From NCBI RefSeq assembly GCF_000981385.1, contig NZ_LATZ01000135.1, positions 84,540 to 148,539 on the forward strand: a stretch of DNA of 64,000 nt. Direction: 5' to 3'. The notes under the pieces are model-generated. The model did not search any database, was not told the origin of the DNA, and saw only the letters and a program-made list of their open reading frames with translations. The position numbers were made by a program, and so were the translations under genes. The DNA comes from Bacillus sp. SA1-12 (GTDB taxonomy: Bacteria; Bacillota; Bacilli; Bacillales; Bacillaceae). The number at the start of each line of letters is the position of its first letter. Positions within the stretch are counted from its first letter, which is position 1. Positions 8,317 to 18,017 of the stretch are shown in pieces.

Positions 8317-9423
8317 TTAAGCTTTTAATTTTTCCGCTTCTTGCTTTGCAAAGTATTCTTCGGCTAATTTATCAATTTCCTTTTTCAGTTCCTCAACCAT
8401 TGTTTCTTCAGGCACTTTACGAACAATTTCTCCTTTGCGGAATAGAAGTCCCTCTCCACGGGCACCTGCAATCCCAATGTCAGCTTCACGTGCTTCACCT
8501 GGTCCGTTAACAGCACAACCTAATACAGCTACTTTAATTGGTGCTTTAATTTTTGAAATATATTCTTCAACTTCATTTGCAATGCTGATTAAATCAATTT
8601 CAATTCGGCCGCATGTTGGGCAAGAAATTAATGTTGCAGCATTTGCAGCTAAACCAAATGATTTTAATAGCTCACGTGCTACTTTAACCTCTTCAACAGG
8701 ATCAGCACTTAATGAAACACGAAGCGTGTTACCGATCCCTTTATTTAAAATAACACCTAACCCGGCTGCACTTTTTACTGTACCGGCAAAAAGGGTACCT
8801 GACTCGGTAATACCTAAATGAAGCGGGTAATCAAATGCCATTGCGGCTTTTTCATATGCTTCAATTGCAAGGTTAATATCGGAAGCCTTCATGGAAACAA
8901 TAATATCGTGGAAATCCAAATCCTCTAAAATCTTAATGTGATGTAAAGCACTTTCCACCATCCCATCTGCTGTTGGATATCCGTATTTCTCAAGAATTCT
9001 CTTTTCAAGGGAACCGGCATTTACACCAATTCGGATTGGGATTTTTCGTTCTTTTGCCGCTTTTACAACAGCTTCGACCTTTTCTCTTCTCCCAATATTC
9101 CCCGGGTTGATTCTAATTTTATCTGCTCCGCCTTCTATCGCTTTTAATGCCAGCTTATAATCAAAATGAATATCCACGACAAGCGGGATATTAATTCTTT
9201 TTTTTATCTCAGCAATTGCATTTGCTGCGCGTTCATCAGGACAGGCAACACGTACAATCTGACAGCCTGCTTCCTCTAAACGTTTGATTTCAGCAACTGT
9301 TGCTTCAACATCATGTGTTTTGGTTGTGGTCATACTTTGAATAACAACTTCATTATTACCGCCAATTGTTAAATTCCCAACTTTTACTGGTCGGGTTTTA
9401 GTACGATGTATGATTTCACTCAC
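8317..9423 (-). CDS. ispG: 4-hydroxy-3-methylbut-2-en-1-yl diphosphate synthase
   Basis: Penultimate MEP-pathway enzyme, converting MEcPP to HMBPP with a [4Fe-4S] cluster. 368 residues, very close to B. subtilis IspG (YqfY). Cluster cysteines are in SCPTCGR and GCAVNGPGEA near the C-terminus; the N-terminal TIM barrel carries VRVACPDE and RINPGNIG. A longer frame reaches 9468, but the family start and AAGGAG at 9430-9435 select the GTG at 9423 (VSEIIHRTK). ispH, the next enzyme, is in the same window. Confidence 0.96.
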   Translation of the reverse strand: MSEIIHRTKTRPVKVGNLTIGGNNEVVIQSMTTTKTHDVEATVAEIKRLEEAGCQIVRVACPDERAANAIAEIKKRINIPLVVDIHFDYKLALKAIEGGADKIRINPGNIGRREKVEAVVKAAKERKIPIRIGVNAGSLEKRILEKYGYPTADGMVESALHHIKILEDLDFHDIIVSMKASDINLAIEAYEKAAMAFDYPLHLGITESGTLFAGTVKSAAGLGVILNKGIGNTLRVSLSADPVEEVKVARELLKSFGLAANAATLISCPTCGRIEIDLISIANEVEEYISKIKAPIKVAVLGCAVNGPGEAREADIGIAGARGEGLLFRKGEIVRKVPEETMVEELKKEIDKLAEEYFAKQEAEKLKA

Positions 9424-9460
9424 GTGTAAATCGCTCCTTAAGTTAAGTTTAATGCAAAAC

Positions 9461-9485
9461 TTCATCATTATAATGATAATTGACT
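9461..9485 (-). promoter_or_regulatory. Possible Fur/PerR-like operator upstream of ispG
   Basis: TTATAATGATAATTG at about 9469-9483 matches one half of the PerR/Fur 7-1-7 palindrome fully and the other half in part (about 11 of 14). An iron- or peroxide-linked control of an iron-sulfur enzyme would make sense, but this is a weak match by eye. Confidence 0.25.
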
Positions 9486-9557
9486 TTGGCTATTTATTCT
9501 ACTAAATGAACTTCCATCCTCATTTTACAGGGAGGACTCATAAATGACAAGGATCAT

Positions 9558-9893
9558 CTACTGTTCATAATTTGGAAAACGGTAGGTTTCCCCTGGCAAA
9601 ATCTCTTCTGCTTTTACATCTGAATTTAGCACTTCAAAATCTTTGATGATTTCTTCAATTGAGGCAGGAAGACCGTTATGATGTTTTTCAATAATGGTTA
9701 AAACTGTGTCGCCTTGTTTTATTTTTACTTCAAAATAGGGGATAGAGGCTGGCTCCTCTTTTATTTTTTGCTCTTTTTCTGATACTGGAGGCAACTGTGC
9801 CATACTAAGAGCTGGCAATGTCCCTACTTGAAAGTCGTAATACACGATATAACAAAGGAAAGTCATTAGTAAAAATACGAAAAGTCGCTTCAT
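9558..9893 (-). CDS. yqfZ: LysM-domain protein YqfZ
   Basis: A 111-residue protein with an N-terminal membrane anchor (MKRLFVFLLMTFLCYIVYY) and a LysM-like domain from about residue 55 (EVKIKQGDTVLTIIEKHH to LPGETYRFPNY), expected to bind peptidoglycan outside the membrane. The frame runs to 10037, but GGAGG upstream of 9893 fixes the start. It lies just upstream of ispG on the same strand, as yqfZ does in B. subtilis. Confidence 0.8.
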   Translation of the reverse strand: MKRLFVFLLMTFLCYIVYYDFQVGTLPALSMAQLPPVSEKEQKIKEEPASIPYFEVKIKQGDTVLTIIEKHHNGLPASIEEIIKDFEVLNSDVKAEEILPGETYRFPNYEQ

Positions 9894-10135
9894 TCTTTGG
9901 TCCTCCATAACCGGTTTAATATATAAATAAAAAAATAAATACTTCTTAATACTTTCATGCATATGGCTTGTCCAAAAGAAATATTCCGGTTGAAGAAATA
10001 AATTTAATAAATGGATGATATGATAAAAAAGAATCATGACTTTATAACTAAAAATAACGAAAATTCACAAGGTATTTACACTTGCTTAATATTTCCCTGT
10101 CATAATTTTAAAGGAATTGGGATAGGGGTGTTAAC

Positions 10136-11002
10136 ATGCCAAAAAGAATAAACATATTGAAGCGAATACAAATTCCTCTGCCTAAACGTTCTATCGTTAA
10201 GCTAAAAACAAAATTTAAATATGCAAAACAAACGATTTTCTCAAAAATGACTCTTCAGACAAGGTTAATCATCTTGGTTTTATCTTTATTATTAATATCA
10301 ATTAGTATTGTAGGATTTACCTCCTACAATAAGTCCAAAGACTCAACAATGGAGATTATCGAGGAACGATTATATCGTGAAGTTAACACGACCTCAGATA
10401 TCGTTGAGAATCTCGCTTTTGCTTATATTGGGGATCAAGAGAAATTTATGGAAAGAGTAAATGAGGTTGTGGTACCTGGACAAGCTTCTGCATTAATACA
10501 AGATGGTTTGCCTGCACAATTTTTCCTTGTTACTGAGCAGTCTGCAGAACCAACGGAAATCAATAAAAATGCAAGTGTTACTCTTACAAATCATCATGTA
10601 AGCGAAATCCGCAAAAAAGATCATGGCGTTTTGGCATAAAAGAATAGCTGGTATTGACTACACAATATCCTTTAAGGAAGTTCAAGAATTAAAGGGATTT
10701 TATCTTATTCTAGTACCAACTGATAAATATATGAAGTCTGTTAATGATCTTGCTGCATTTATCGGTATCGTAGTATTATTAAGTGTTTTATGACTACCGT
10801 TATGCTTATTCTGCTTGTTAGAAACATAATCATCAGAGAGTTTTGTGTCGATTTCTCAAGAGACATTAGTAAGTGCTGAGCAAATCCTTAAATGATCTGA
10901 GGAACAAATGACGCAAATTAAGCGTACCCAAGAAATGGGCCTCACTCTAACAAAATTATCAAGAACATTATCTGATTATACAAAACAATATATGATAAAA
11001 TA
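10136..11002 (+). pseudogene. Decayed methyl-accepting chemotaxis protein
   Basis: The first 167 codons give a basic N-terminus, a membrane segment (about residues 45-65) and the start of an extracellular sensor region ending GVLA*. Frame-shifted continuation follows: DYTISFKEVQELKGFYLILVPTDK, then a second membrane segment (VVLLSVL, then LILLVRNI), then fragments reading ISQETLVSAEQIL and TLTKLSRTLSDYTKQY with stops between. The long methylation/signalling domain is almost wholly deleted. A terminator follows at 11003. The layout is that of a transmembrane chemoreceptor; it cannot be functional. Confidence 0.75.
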
Positions 11003-11028
11003 AAAAAACGCGGGAACGCGTTTTTTTA
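11003..11028 (+). terminator. Terminator after the chemoreceptor remnant
   Basis: AACGCG GGAA CGCGTT hairpin with A-run before and T-run after. Confidence 0.85.
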
Positions 11029-11143
11029 TTTGCTTTGAAATTTTATAAGATTCTTGAAACTCTTGCTGAAAGCTCAAAATTCATCTGGTCCGATGTAGTA
11101 GCAATGCAAGTATATTCTTGAAATTGATGTCCTGCTTTTGTAT

Positions 11144-11923
11144 TTAAGCAGGTTTTGAGTGTTTTTTAGATGCTGGCACTTCTTTTATGGTTAAGTAAAG
11201 GACGATTAAATGGACAAACCAATTTAATAAAAATCCGCTTGGTACGATTACTTGTAAACCATCCATAATGAAGAAAAAGACAGTTGCTAGTGTTGAGGCA
11301 TATGCTGATAATACCCAAACCTGTTTGAAATTCAATCTTCTTTGAAGGCTGTTTTTGAAGGCTAATCCAAAAAGCGCTAAAATCGTTACTTCTATAAATT
11401 TAATGAAAGAACTGAATAAATAGATGCCAACAATTAAGATTGAGATAAAGACAGGGAGAAGCTGGTTAAATTGTTTTGAAACTTCAATAAGGTCTTCTTT
11501 AGATAATGACATATTTAATAGGCTGTATTCATATGATTGGGCCTGACCATTTGCTGCAAAAACAAATCGATCGTGCAAAATGCCGATTGCGTTTTCCTTT
11601 GCTTCAATTTCATCTTCACCGTATGTTGCTGTATCATCTAAAATGATAATAAAATCTTCTTTTTTAATTTCAACCGGTTTGTCTACTTCTGCTGAAAGCT
11701 TGCCATCCTCAATTGAAAAGGAAGGTAATTCATCTGTCAGCGTTTGGTCAAAACCTTTTAACCCTTCTGTTAGCCCGTTTGACAAATAATAGGCAGCAGG
11801 TATGGTACTTAATATTGATAAAATAAATACATAAAGTATTGTTTTACCGATCCCTTGAAATCGAAAAGTGGAGATGATCTTTGGGGAGTAAAGACTGGTA
11901 AGCAGTTGTTTAAATACATTCAT
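11144..11923 (-). CDS. yqgB: DUF1189 membrane protein (YqgB-like)
   Basis: About 259 residues with one N-terminal hydrophobic segment (about 28-48), an extracytoplasmic middle domain, and three or four C-terminal segments, the layout of DUF1189 proteins. GAAGAAGG upstream favours the second ATG at 11923 over one at 11935. Function unknown. Position after yqfZ and before yqgC matches YqgB of B. subtilis. Confidence 0.7.
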   Translation of the reverse strand: MNVFKQLLTSLYSPKIISTFRFQGIGKTILYVFILSILSTIPAAYYLSNGLTEGLKGFDQTLTDELPSFSIEDGKLSAEVDKPVEIKKEDFIIILDDTATYGEDEIEAKENAIGILHDRFVFAANGQAQSYEYSLLNMSLSKEDLIEVSKQFNQLLPVFISILIVGIYLFSSFIKFIEVTILALFGLAFKNSLQRRLNFKQVWVLSAYASTLATVFFFIMDGLQVIVPSGFLLNWFVHLIVLYLTIKEVPASKKHSKPA

Positions 11924-12162
11924 CAGATGACACATCCTTCTTCATTATACGACTATATTTTATATCCCTATAAAGAAGAATACAAGAAAGAACGCACTTA
12001 ATGAAATGAAACAGTTTATGAAAGCGTTATCTATTGCGATGGCAAATAATTTGTAAAGAATTTGAGGAAATGCCTTTACAAAAAAACTAAAAATCGTTAA
12101 TAATTGTAAGGGTTGTAGATATTTGTCGACAAAAGACGAAGTTAAATGAGGGGATGAAAGCG

Positions 12163-13794
12163 GTGGAACTCGATTTCCAGAAAATGATATTTGAATTTCT
12201 GGGAGGCCTTGGGATTTTTTTGTTTGGAATAAAAATCATGCGCGATGGCCTTCAAAGATCTGCAGGGGACAAGCTGAGAGATATTCTAGATAAGTTTACA
12301 ACTAACCCATTAATGGGTGTTCTAGCAGGTATCATTGTTACAGTCTTAATTCAATCGAGCGGCGGTACAACAGTCATTACTGTCGGGCTAGTTAGTGCTG
12401 GATTTATGACACTTAGACAAGCAATCGGTGTCATTATGGGAGCAAATATAGGTACGACTGTTACCGCTTTTATAATAGGTATCGATGTTTCCGAGTATGC
12501 TTTACCGATTATTTTTATTGGAGCAGTCATGTTTTTCTTCTTTAAAAATAACCGATTACATAGTATGGGACAAATCCTTCTAGGCTTAGGTGCATTATTT
12601 TATGGATTGGAACTAATGGGTTCAGGAATGAAGCCATTAAGATCCTTGCAGGACTTTCAAGACTTGACCCTTAGTATGAATGATAATCCGTTATTAGGGG
12701 TTTTAATCGGAACTGTTTTTACTGTTATTGTTCAAAGCTCAAGCGCAACTGTTGGAATCCTTCAGGAATTATTTGGACAAGGGCTTATTGATTTACAAGC
12801 AGCTTTGCCAGTTTTATTTGGTGATAATATTGGGACAACAATAACAGCAGTCTTGGCATCAATTGGCACATCGATTGCAGCAAGACGAGCTGCATTAACA
12901 CATGTTCTTTTTAATCTAATTGGCACAACCATTTTTATGATTTTCTTGCCATTGTATTACTCCTTTATTCAATATTTGCAGGCGATGATGGGATTAAATC
13001 CAGAGATGACGATTGCTTTTGCTCACGGATCATTTAATATTTTTAATGCTATTATTCAATTCCCTTTTATTGGAGCTTTAGCTTGGATCGCTACAAAGAT
13101 TATCCCAGGTGAAGATTCATCGATTAATTATAAACCAAAGCATTTGGATCCAATCTTTATTGAACAATCTTCTTCTATTGCGTTAGGGCAAGCAAAAGAA
13201 GAAGTGCTGCGAATGGGGAAATTTGCAGCTCTTGGATTGGAAGAAGCCGATTTGTATCAAAAAACCTATTCCAAAAAACATGCTGATACTGCTATGCAAT
13301 TAGAAGAGGCAATTAATAACTTAGATCGGAAAATTACAGATTATTTAATATTAATTTCAAGAAACGAAATGTCTAATTCTGAATCTCAACAGCATAGCAT
13401 GCTTCTTGATACAGTTCGTGATATTGAGCGTATTGGGGATCACTTCGAAAATGTAGTTGAATTAGTTAGTTACCAGTTAACAAACAAAGTGAAATTAACG
13501 GATTCTGCCAAACAAGATTTAGAGGATATGTTCCGACTAACCATCCAAACATTTAAAGATGCAATTATAGCTTTAGACGATAAAGACACAGCTTTAGCTT
13601 CCAAGGTGTTAAAATCTGAAGAACAAATTGATAAAATTGAGCGTATCCTTCGCAAGAAACATATTATGAGGATTAATGAAGGTGAATGCTCAGGTTCAGC
13701 AGGAATTGTATTTGTTGATATTATTAGTAATTTAGAGCGAATTGGAGACCATTCGGTAAATATCGCAGAGGCAGTTTTAGGTTATAGAAATTAA
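12163..13794 (+). CDS. Na/Pi cotransporter family protein with PhoU-like domain
   Basis: 543 residues. The N-terminal half has the two inverted Na/Pi-II repeats with the QSSGGTT and QSSSATV signatures (about residues 63 and 193) inside multiple membrane segments. The C-terminal part from about 345 is a PhoU-like helical domain with paired IERIGDHFENV and LERIGDHSVNI motifs. It likely moves phosphate or an anion with sodium. Start is either ATG at 12154 or GTG at 12163; GAGGGG at 12148-12153 touches the ATG and is spaced well for the GTG. It resembles B. subtilis YqeW, though not at that locus. A weak 11-bp-period TTTACA / TTAATA pattern lies at 12075-12102. Confidence 0.88.
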   Translation: MELDFQKMIFEFLGGLGIFLFGIKIMRDGLQRSAGDKLRDILDKFTTNPLMGVLAGIIVTVLIQSSGGTTVITVGLVSAGFMTLRQAIGVIMGANIGTTVTAFIIGIDVSEYALPIIFIGAVMFFFFKNNRLHSMGQILLGLGALFYGLELMGSGMKPLRSLQDFQDLTLSMNDNPLLGVLIGTVFTVIVQSSSATVGILQELFGQGLIDLQAALPVLFGDNIGTTITAVLASIGTSIAARRAALTHVLFNLIGTTIFMIFLPLYYSFIQYLQAMMGLNPEMTIAFAHGSFNIFNAIIQFPFIGALAWIATKIIPGEDSSINYKPKHLDPIFIEQSSSIALGQAKEEVLRMGKFAALGLEEADLYQKTYSKKHADTAMQLEEAINNLDRKITDYLILISRNEMSNSESQQHSMLLDTVRDIERIGDHFENVVELVSYQLTNKVKLTDSAKQDLEDMFRLTIQTFKDAIIALDDKDTALASKVLKSEEQIDKIERILRKKHIMRINEGECSGSAGIVFVDIISNLERIGDHSVNIAEAVLGYRN

Positions 13795-13885
13795 TGCTTA
13801 GGAAATAAAAACGATATTAGGTATAATGATTCTTGGGAACCCCTTGCTTTTTTTATTCCAGTACCTATCTAATGGAGGTTTTATG

Positions 13886-14368
13886 ATGGAATATGTATAT
13901 TGGTCTCTGATCGTTTTAATGTTTATTATTGCATTTGTTGGGCTGGTTTACCCTATTATTCCAAGTGTAGTTTTTATTGTCGCAGGATTTATTTTATATG
14001 GATTTTTGTTTGGTTTTTCAAAGCTTTCGATTGTCTTTTGGATTATTGAAGGGTTGTTTGTTGCCATATTGTTTGCTGCAGATTATCTGACAAATTTAGT
14101 TGGAGTGAAGAAATTTGGAGGGAGCAAAGCTGCAATCTGGGGAAGCACAATTGGTTTAATCGTTGGTCCATTCGTTATCCCCTTTCTGGGAATTATCCTT
14201 GGGCCATTTATTGGAGCAGTCATTGCCGAATTGATTGTTCATAAAAAGGATTTCTCATCGTCAATAAAAAGCGGCGTTGGTTCACTTATAGGTTTTATAT
14301 CTGGTGTTGTAGCAAAAGGTGTTCTGCAACTTATTATGATTGGTTATTTTTTTGTTGTCATTTTATAA
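13886..14368 (+). CDS. yqgC: DUF456 membrane protein YqgC
   Basis: 160 residues, four to five hydrophobic segments with Gly-rich repeats (IWGSTIGLIVGPFVIPF and FIGAVIAELIVH), the signature of DUF456. ATG ATG occurs at 13883 and 13886; GGAGG at 13874-13878 is spaced better for the second. Function unknown. Placement directly before sodA matches yqgC. Confidence 0.8.
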   Translation: MEYVYWSLIVLMFIIAFVGLVYPIIPSVVFIVAGFILYGFLFGFSKLSIVFWIIEGLFVAILFAADYLTNLVGVKKFGGSKAAIWGSTIGLIVGPFVIPFLGIILGPFIGAVIAELIVHKKDFSSSIKSGVGSLIGFISGVVAKGVLQLIMIGYFFVVIL

Positions 14369-14533
14369 GGGCAATGATCTGAAAAATATAGTACATAATT
14401 ATCTGATAAAAGCAAAAAATGATAGATGTGTTGTGTGCTTTTCAATTGAAAGTAACGGCCAAATTTGGTAACCTTAGGTTGGAAAGCAAATTCATTGCTT
14501 TTGACTTGTACATATTAAAGGAGGAAATAGAAA

Positions 14534-15142
14534 ATGGCTTATGAATTACCTCAATTACCTTATGCATATGATGCACTAGAACCACATATTGACAAAGAAA
14601 CAATGAATATTCATCACACAAAACATCACAACACATACATCACAAATGTGAACGCAGCTTTAGAAGGTCAAGCTGATCTTGCAAGCAAAAGTGTTGAAGA
14701 ATTAGTATCTAATTTAGATGCTGTTCCTGAAGCAATTCGTACAGCAGTACGCAACAATGGTGGTGGACATGCTAACCATAGCTTATTCTGGACAATTCTT
14801 TCACCTAATGGCGGTGGAGCACCATCTGGTGAGCTAGCTGATGCGATTAACTCTAAGTTCGGCAGCTATGACAGCTTTAAAGAAGAGTTCGCAAAAGCTG
14901 CAACAACTCGCTTCGGTTCTGGATGGGCTTGGTTAGTTGTAAACAATGGTGAATTAGAAGTAACCAGCACTCCAAACCAAGATTCTCCATTAATGGAAGG
15001 TAAAACACCAGTTTTAGGCTTGGATGTATGGGAGCATGCATACTACTTAAATTATCAAAATCGTCGCCCAGACTACATTGCTTCTTTCTGGAATGTAGTT
15101 AATTGGGATGAAGTAGCAAACCGTTATAACGCTGCAAAATAA
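14534..15142 (+). CDS. sodA: Superoxide dismutase (Mn)
   Basis: 202-residue Mn/Fe superoxide dismutase that destroys superoxide in the cytoplasm. Metal ligands are in HHTKHHNTY (His near 27), GGGHANHSLFW (His near 82) and DVWEHAYY (Asp and His near 164-168). The sequence is close to B. subtilis SodA. AAAGGAGGAAAT precedes the ATG and a strong terminator follows, so it is a single-gene unit. Confidence 0.98.
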   Translation: MAYELPQLPYAYDALEPHIDKETMNIHHTKHHNTYITNVNAALEGQADLASKSVEELVSNLDAVPEAIRTAVRNNGGGHANHSLFWTILSPNGGGAPSGELADAINSKFGSYDSFKEEFAKAATTRFGSGWAWLVVNNGELEVTSTPNQDSPLMEGKTPVLGLDVWEHAYYLNYQNRRPDYIASFWNVVNWDEVANRYNAAK

Positions 15143-15156
15143 TATATATTTGATTG

Positions 15157-15190
15157 AAGAGCTAACATTTGTTGGCTCTTTTTTATTTTT
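15157..15190 (+). terminator. sodA terminator
   Basis: AAGAGCTAACA / TGTTGGCTCTT stem then a run of T. Confidence 0.9.
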
Positions 15191-15376
15191 TTACTAAGCA
15201 TAACAGGGACATCATTTTTAAAATCAAAAGATAGATCTCCTTCCTTTTTAAAATAAGAACTCTTCCTTCATCCTTTCATATAAGAAACATCCAAACCACA
15301 TCAATTTTAATAAAAATACATATCTCCAAAGTGATAAGACAGACTATGTAGTAGAAGTTGAAGGGGAGTAGTTCTT

Positions 15377-16666
15377 ATGTCAAAACTGCAAAAGATTATT
15401 GGTAATGTGCATGTTAGTAAAGATCTAGTTTTATTATTAGTTATAGGCGGCCTATACTCATTAAGCATTTCTTTATCCAATACCTTTGTAAACGTCTATC
15501 TATGGAAGCAATCAGGTGAATTTGTTGATTTAGGTATATACAACTTATCAATAGTTGTCATGCAGCCGCTCACGTTTATATTCGCAGGGAGGCTGGCTAA
15601 AAAGATTGACCGTGTCATTGTATTTCGGCTTGGTGTTATTTTTTTGGCAATTTTTTTTCTCACCGTGCTAATGATCGGTGATTCAGCAGCAAAATATCTA
15701 GTTTTATTAGGAGGAACTCTTGGTGTCGGGTACGGCTTTTATTGGCTGGCCTTTAATGTACTTACATTTGAAATAACAGAACCTGAAACAAGAGACTTTT
15801 TTAATGGCTTTATGGGGATTATGAATTCAACTGCTGGAATGGTCGGACCAATTGTAGCAGGCTATGTGATCTCCAGGTTAGTAAATTACTCAGGATATAC
15901 CATTATTTTTTCCATATCACTATTATTATTTTCCGGTGCGGTTGTTCTTAGTTTTTTTTTAAAAAGAAGACCTGCAGAAGGAGAGTATTTATTTAAACGG
16001 ATCTTGGCGGAAAGAAAAAAGGATAAAAATTGGAGACTAATTTTACACGCTCATTTTTTTCAGGGACTTCGTGAAGGAACCTTTGCGTTTGTAATTGGCG
16101 TTTTTGTTTTTATTACGACCGGAAGTGAATTAGCGCTTGGTAAATTTGGTTTGGTTAACTCAAGTGCAGCATTTCTGGCTTATTATTTAGCAACTAAAAT
16201 CATTAAAAAATCCAAAAGAAAGATGTTCATTTTAATGGGGGGGATTTTTCTCTATTTGTCCATCTTCATTCTTCTTTTTGATTTGACCTATACCAAGCTG
16301 TTAATTTATGCCGTTTTAATCGCATTTGGATACCCGATGCTTTTAGTTCCCTACTCATCAATAACATATGATGTTATCGGCAGGGCTTGGAATATAGCAA
16401 AGGCTAGAATTGAATATATTGTTGTAAAAGAAATATTTTTAAACTCAGGACGCATCATGTCAATTCTTGGATTTTTGGCGGCGGTTATCTTTTTTAATGA
16501 AAAACAAAGCATCCCTATTTTATTAGCGATTATAGGAGCTGGACATTTCATTATTTACTTTTTCGTAAGAAACGTGAAAATTGAGGAAAGTCCCGTACCT
16601 ATAGACGAAACTGGCCAAAAGCCTATTCGTAAACGGCATCTTGCAGATGGAGATAGCGGTGGGTAA
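15377..16666 (+). CDS. yqgE: MFS transporter YqgE
   Basis: 429-residue membrane protein with about twelve hydrophobic segments and a cytoplasmic loop after segment six (KRRPAEGEYLFKR), as in the major facilitator superfamily. GTTGAAGGGGAG precedes the ATG. Position after sodA equals yqgE. Substrate unknown. In B. subtilis the next gene is pbpA; here the next gene is pstS with no penicillin-binding protein between. Confidence 0.8.
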   Translation: MSKLQKIIGNVHVSKDLVLLLVIGGLYSLSISLSNTFVNVYLWKQSGEFVDLGIYNLSIVVMQPLTFIFAGRLAKKIDRVIVFRLGVIFLAIFFLTVLMIGDSAAKYLVLLGGTLGVGYGFYWLAFNVLTFEITEPETRDFFNGFMGIMNSTAGMVGPIVAGYVISRLVNYSGYTIIFSISLLLFSGAVVLSFFLKRRPAEGEYLFKRILAERKKDKNWRLILHAHFFQGLREGTFAFVIGVFVFITTGSELALGKFGLVNSSAAFLAYYLATKIIKKSKRKMFILMGGIFLYLSIFILLFDLTYTKLLIYAVLIAFGYPMLLVPYSSITYDVIGRAWNIAKARIEYIVVKEIFLNSGRIMSILGFLAAVIFFNEKQSIPILLAIIGAGHFIIYFFVRNVKIEESPVPIDETGQKPIRKRHLADGDSGG

Positions 16667-16698
16667 TTGGAATTAAGTGCAATTATGATAAAAAAGTA

Positions 16699-16745
16699 GG
16701 AAAGAATAGGAAAACAGTCATAAATGTTCCCTATTCTTTTTTTAT
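16699..16745 (+). terminator. Terminator after yqgE
   Basis: AAAGAATAGG (16701-16710) pairs with CCTATTCTTT (16730-16739), followed by TTTTATTTTTT. Confidence 0.85.
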
Positions 16746-16866
16746 TTTTTGTAAATGCATAAGCAAATTGTAAACGTAGGAGACTAATAAAAACGCTTTG
16801 TATAATAACAGTTTTCGCACCTTATATACCCAAAATCATACAAAATATGACAATCTACATCACGAA

Positions 16867-16920
16867 TTTACAAAACCTTTACATTAAGTTAAAACGTTAT
16901 TAATACTCAAGCGTTATTCT
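16867..16920 (+). promoter_or_regulatory. PhoP (Pho box) site and promoter of the pst operon
   Basis: Hexamers at exact 11-bp steps: TTTACA 16867, TTTACA 16878, TTAAAA 16889, TTAATA 16900. This is the known arrangement of PhoP~P binding sites (TT(A/T/C)ACA repeats with 5-bp spacers) replacing the -35. A -10-like TATTCT lies at 16915-16920, 47 bp from the pstS start. Phosphate starvation should induce pst through PhoPR. Confidence 0.8.
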
Positions 16921-16966
16921 AATACACGTAGGACAAAACAACCAATATTCTAGGGGGAATTAAAGA

Positions 16967-17947
16967 ATGAAAAGCTTTAAATTTCTAGCATTATCAATTA
17001 TCCTCTCTTCACTTGTAGCATTTGCTGCAGCTTGTGGAAATGGTGAAGATGCGGCTACAGGTGAAAATGGAAATACTGAAACTGCTGAGCAAGAATCTGC
17101 TGAATTAGAAGGAGAAATCGGCATTGATGGTTCTTCAACTGTAGCTCCTATTGGTGAAGCTGTATCTGAAGAATTTTCAATAGATAACCCAAAGGTACAA
17201 GCACCAATCGGAGTATCTGGAACTGGCGGCGGATTTGAAAAATTCACAGTAGGTGAAATAGATATTGCTGAAGCATCTCGTCCAATTAAAGATGAAGAAA
17301 AACAGGCAGCTGCTGATAATGGTGTTGAATTCACAGAATTTAAAGTTGCATTCGATGGACTTTCAGTTGTTGTAAACAAAGAAAATGATTTTGTTGATAA
17401 ATTATCTGTAGAAGATTTAAAGAAACTTTGGCTTGAAGATGGGACTACAAAAAAATGGTCTGATATTAATCCTGACTGGCCAGCAGAAGAAATAAAATTC
17501 TTCTCACCTGGAGCTGACTCTGGTACTTATGATTACTTCGACGAAGTGATTTTAGAGGAGCAGCCAATCGTTAAAAATGCAACATTATCTGAAGATGACA
17601 ACACATTAGTAAAAGGTGTTACTGGTGATAAAAATTCAATTGGTTACTTTGGATATGCATACTATTTAGAAAACAAAGATAACTTAAAAATTGTTCCAAT
17701 TGTTAACGAAGCTGGTGAAGCTGTAGAACCAACAAATGAGACTGTTGAATCTGGTGATTACAATCCACTTTCACGCCCATTATTCATTTATGTGAATAAT
17801 GCTTCTATCAAAGAAGATGGTCCTGTATATGAATATGTAAAATTCTACCTTGAAAATGCTGGAGCATTAGCAGAAGAAGTTGGTTATGTATCTCTTCCTG
17901 AAGAAGAATATACAAAACAACTTGAAACTCTTGAGGGTTTAAAATAA
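16967..17947 (+). CDS. pstS: Phosphate ABC transporter substrate-binding lipoprotein
   Basis: 326-residue phosphate-binding protein tethered outside the membrane. A signal peptide ends in a lipobox (VAFAAAC, Cys near 24) followed by an acidic linker. Phosphate-binding motifs are seen as IDGSSTVAPIGEA, GVSGTGGGFEKF and SPGADSGTYDYF. AGGGGG lies ahead of the ATG. First gene of pstSCAB, directly behind the Pho box. Confidence 0.96.
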   Translation: MKSFKFLALSIILSSLVAFAAACGNGEDAATGENGNTETAEQESAELEGEIGIDGSSTVAPIGEAVSEEFSIDNPKVQAPIGVSGTGGGFEKFTVGEIDIAEASRPIKDEEKQAAADNGVEFTEFKVAFDGLSVVVNKENDFVDKLSVEDLKKLWLEDGTTKKWSDINPDWPAEEIKFFSPGADSGTYDYFDEVILEEQPIVKNATLSEDDNTLVKGVTGDKNSIGYFGYAYYLENKDNLKIVPIVNEAGEAVEPTNETVESGDYNPLSRPLFIYVNNASIKEDGPVYEYVKFYLENAGALAEEVGYVSLPEEEYTKQLETLEGLK

Positions 17948-17962
17948 TTACTAAATATTGCG

Positions 17963-17990
17963 GATGAGGAGCATTGCTTCTCATCTTTCT
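17963..17990 (+). terminator. Attenuator hairpin between pstS and pstC
   Basis: GATGAGGAGC / GCTTCTCATC with a three-base loop, followed by TTTCTTCC. Probably a partial terminator that leaves more pstS than pstCAB message, as is usual for binding proteins. Confidence 0.6.
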
Positions 17991-18017
17991 TCCTATGTTT
18001 GGAAAGGGGTATTTCAA

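Noticed and set aside
12075..12102. Pho box ahead of the Na/Pi cotransporter gene
   Set aside because: TTTACA and TTAATA fall on an 11-bp grid, but the middle hexamer (ACTAAA) is poor and there is no clear -10; too weak to call.
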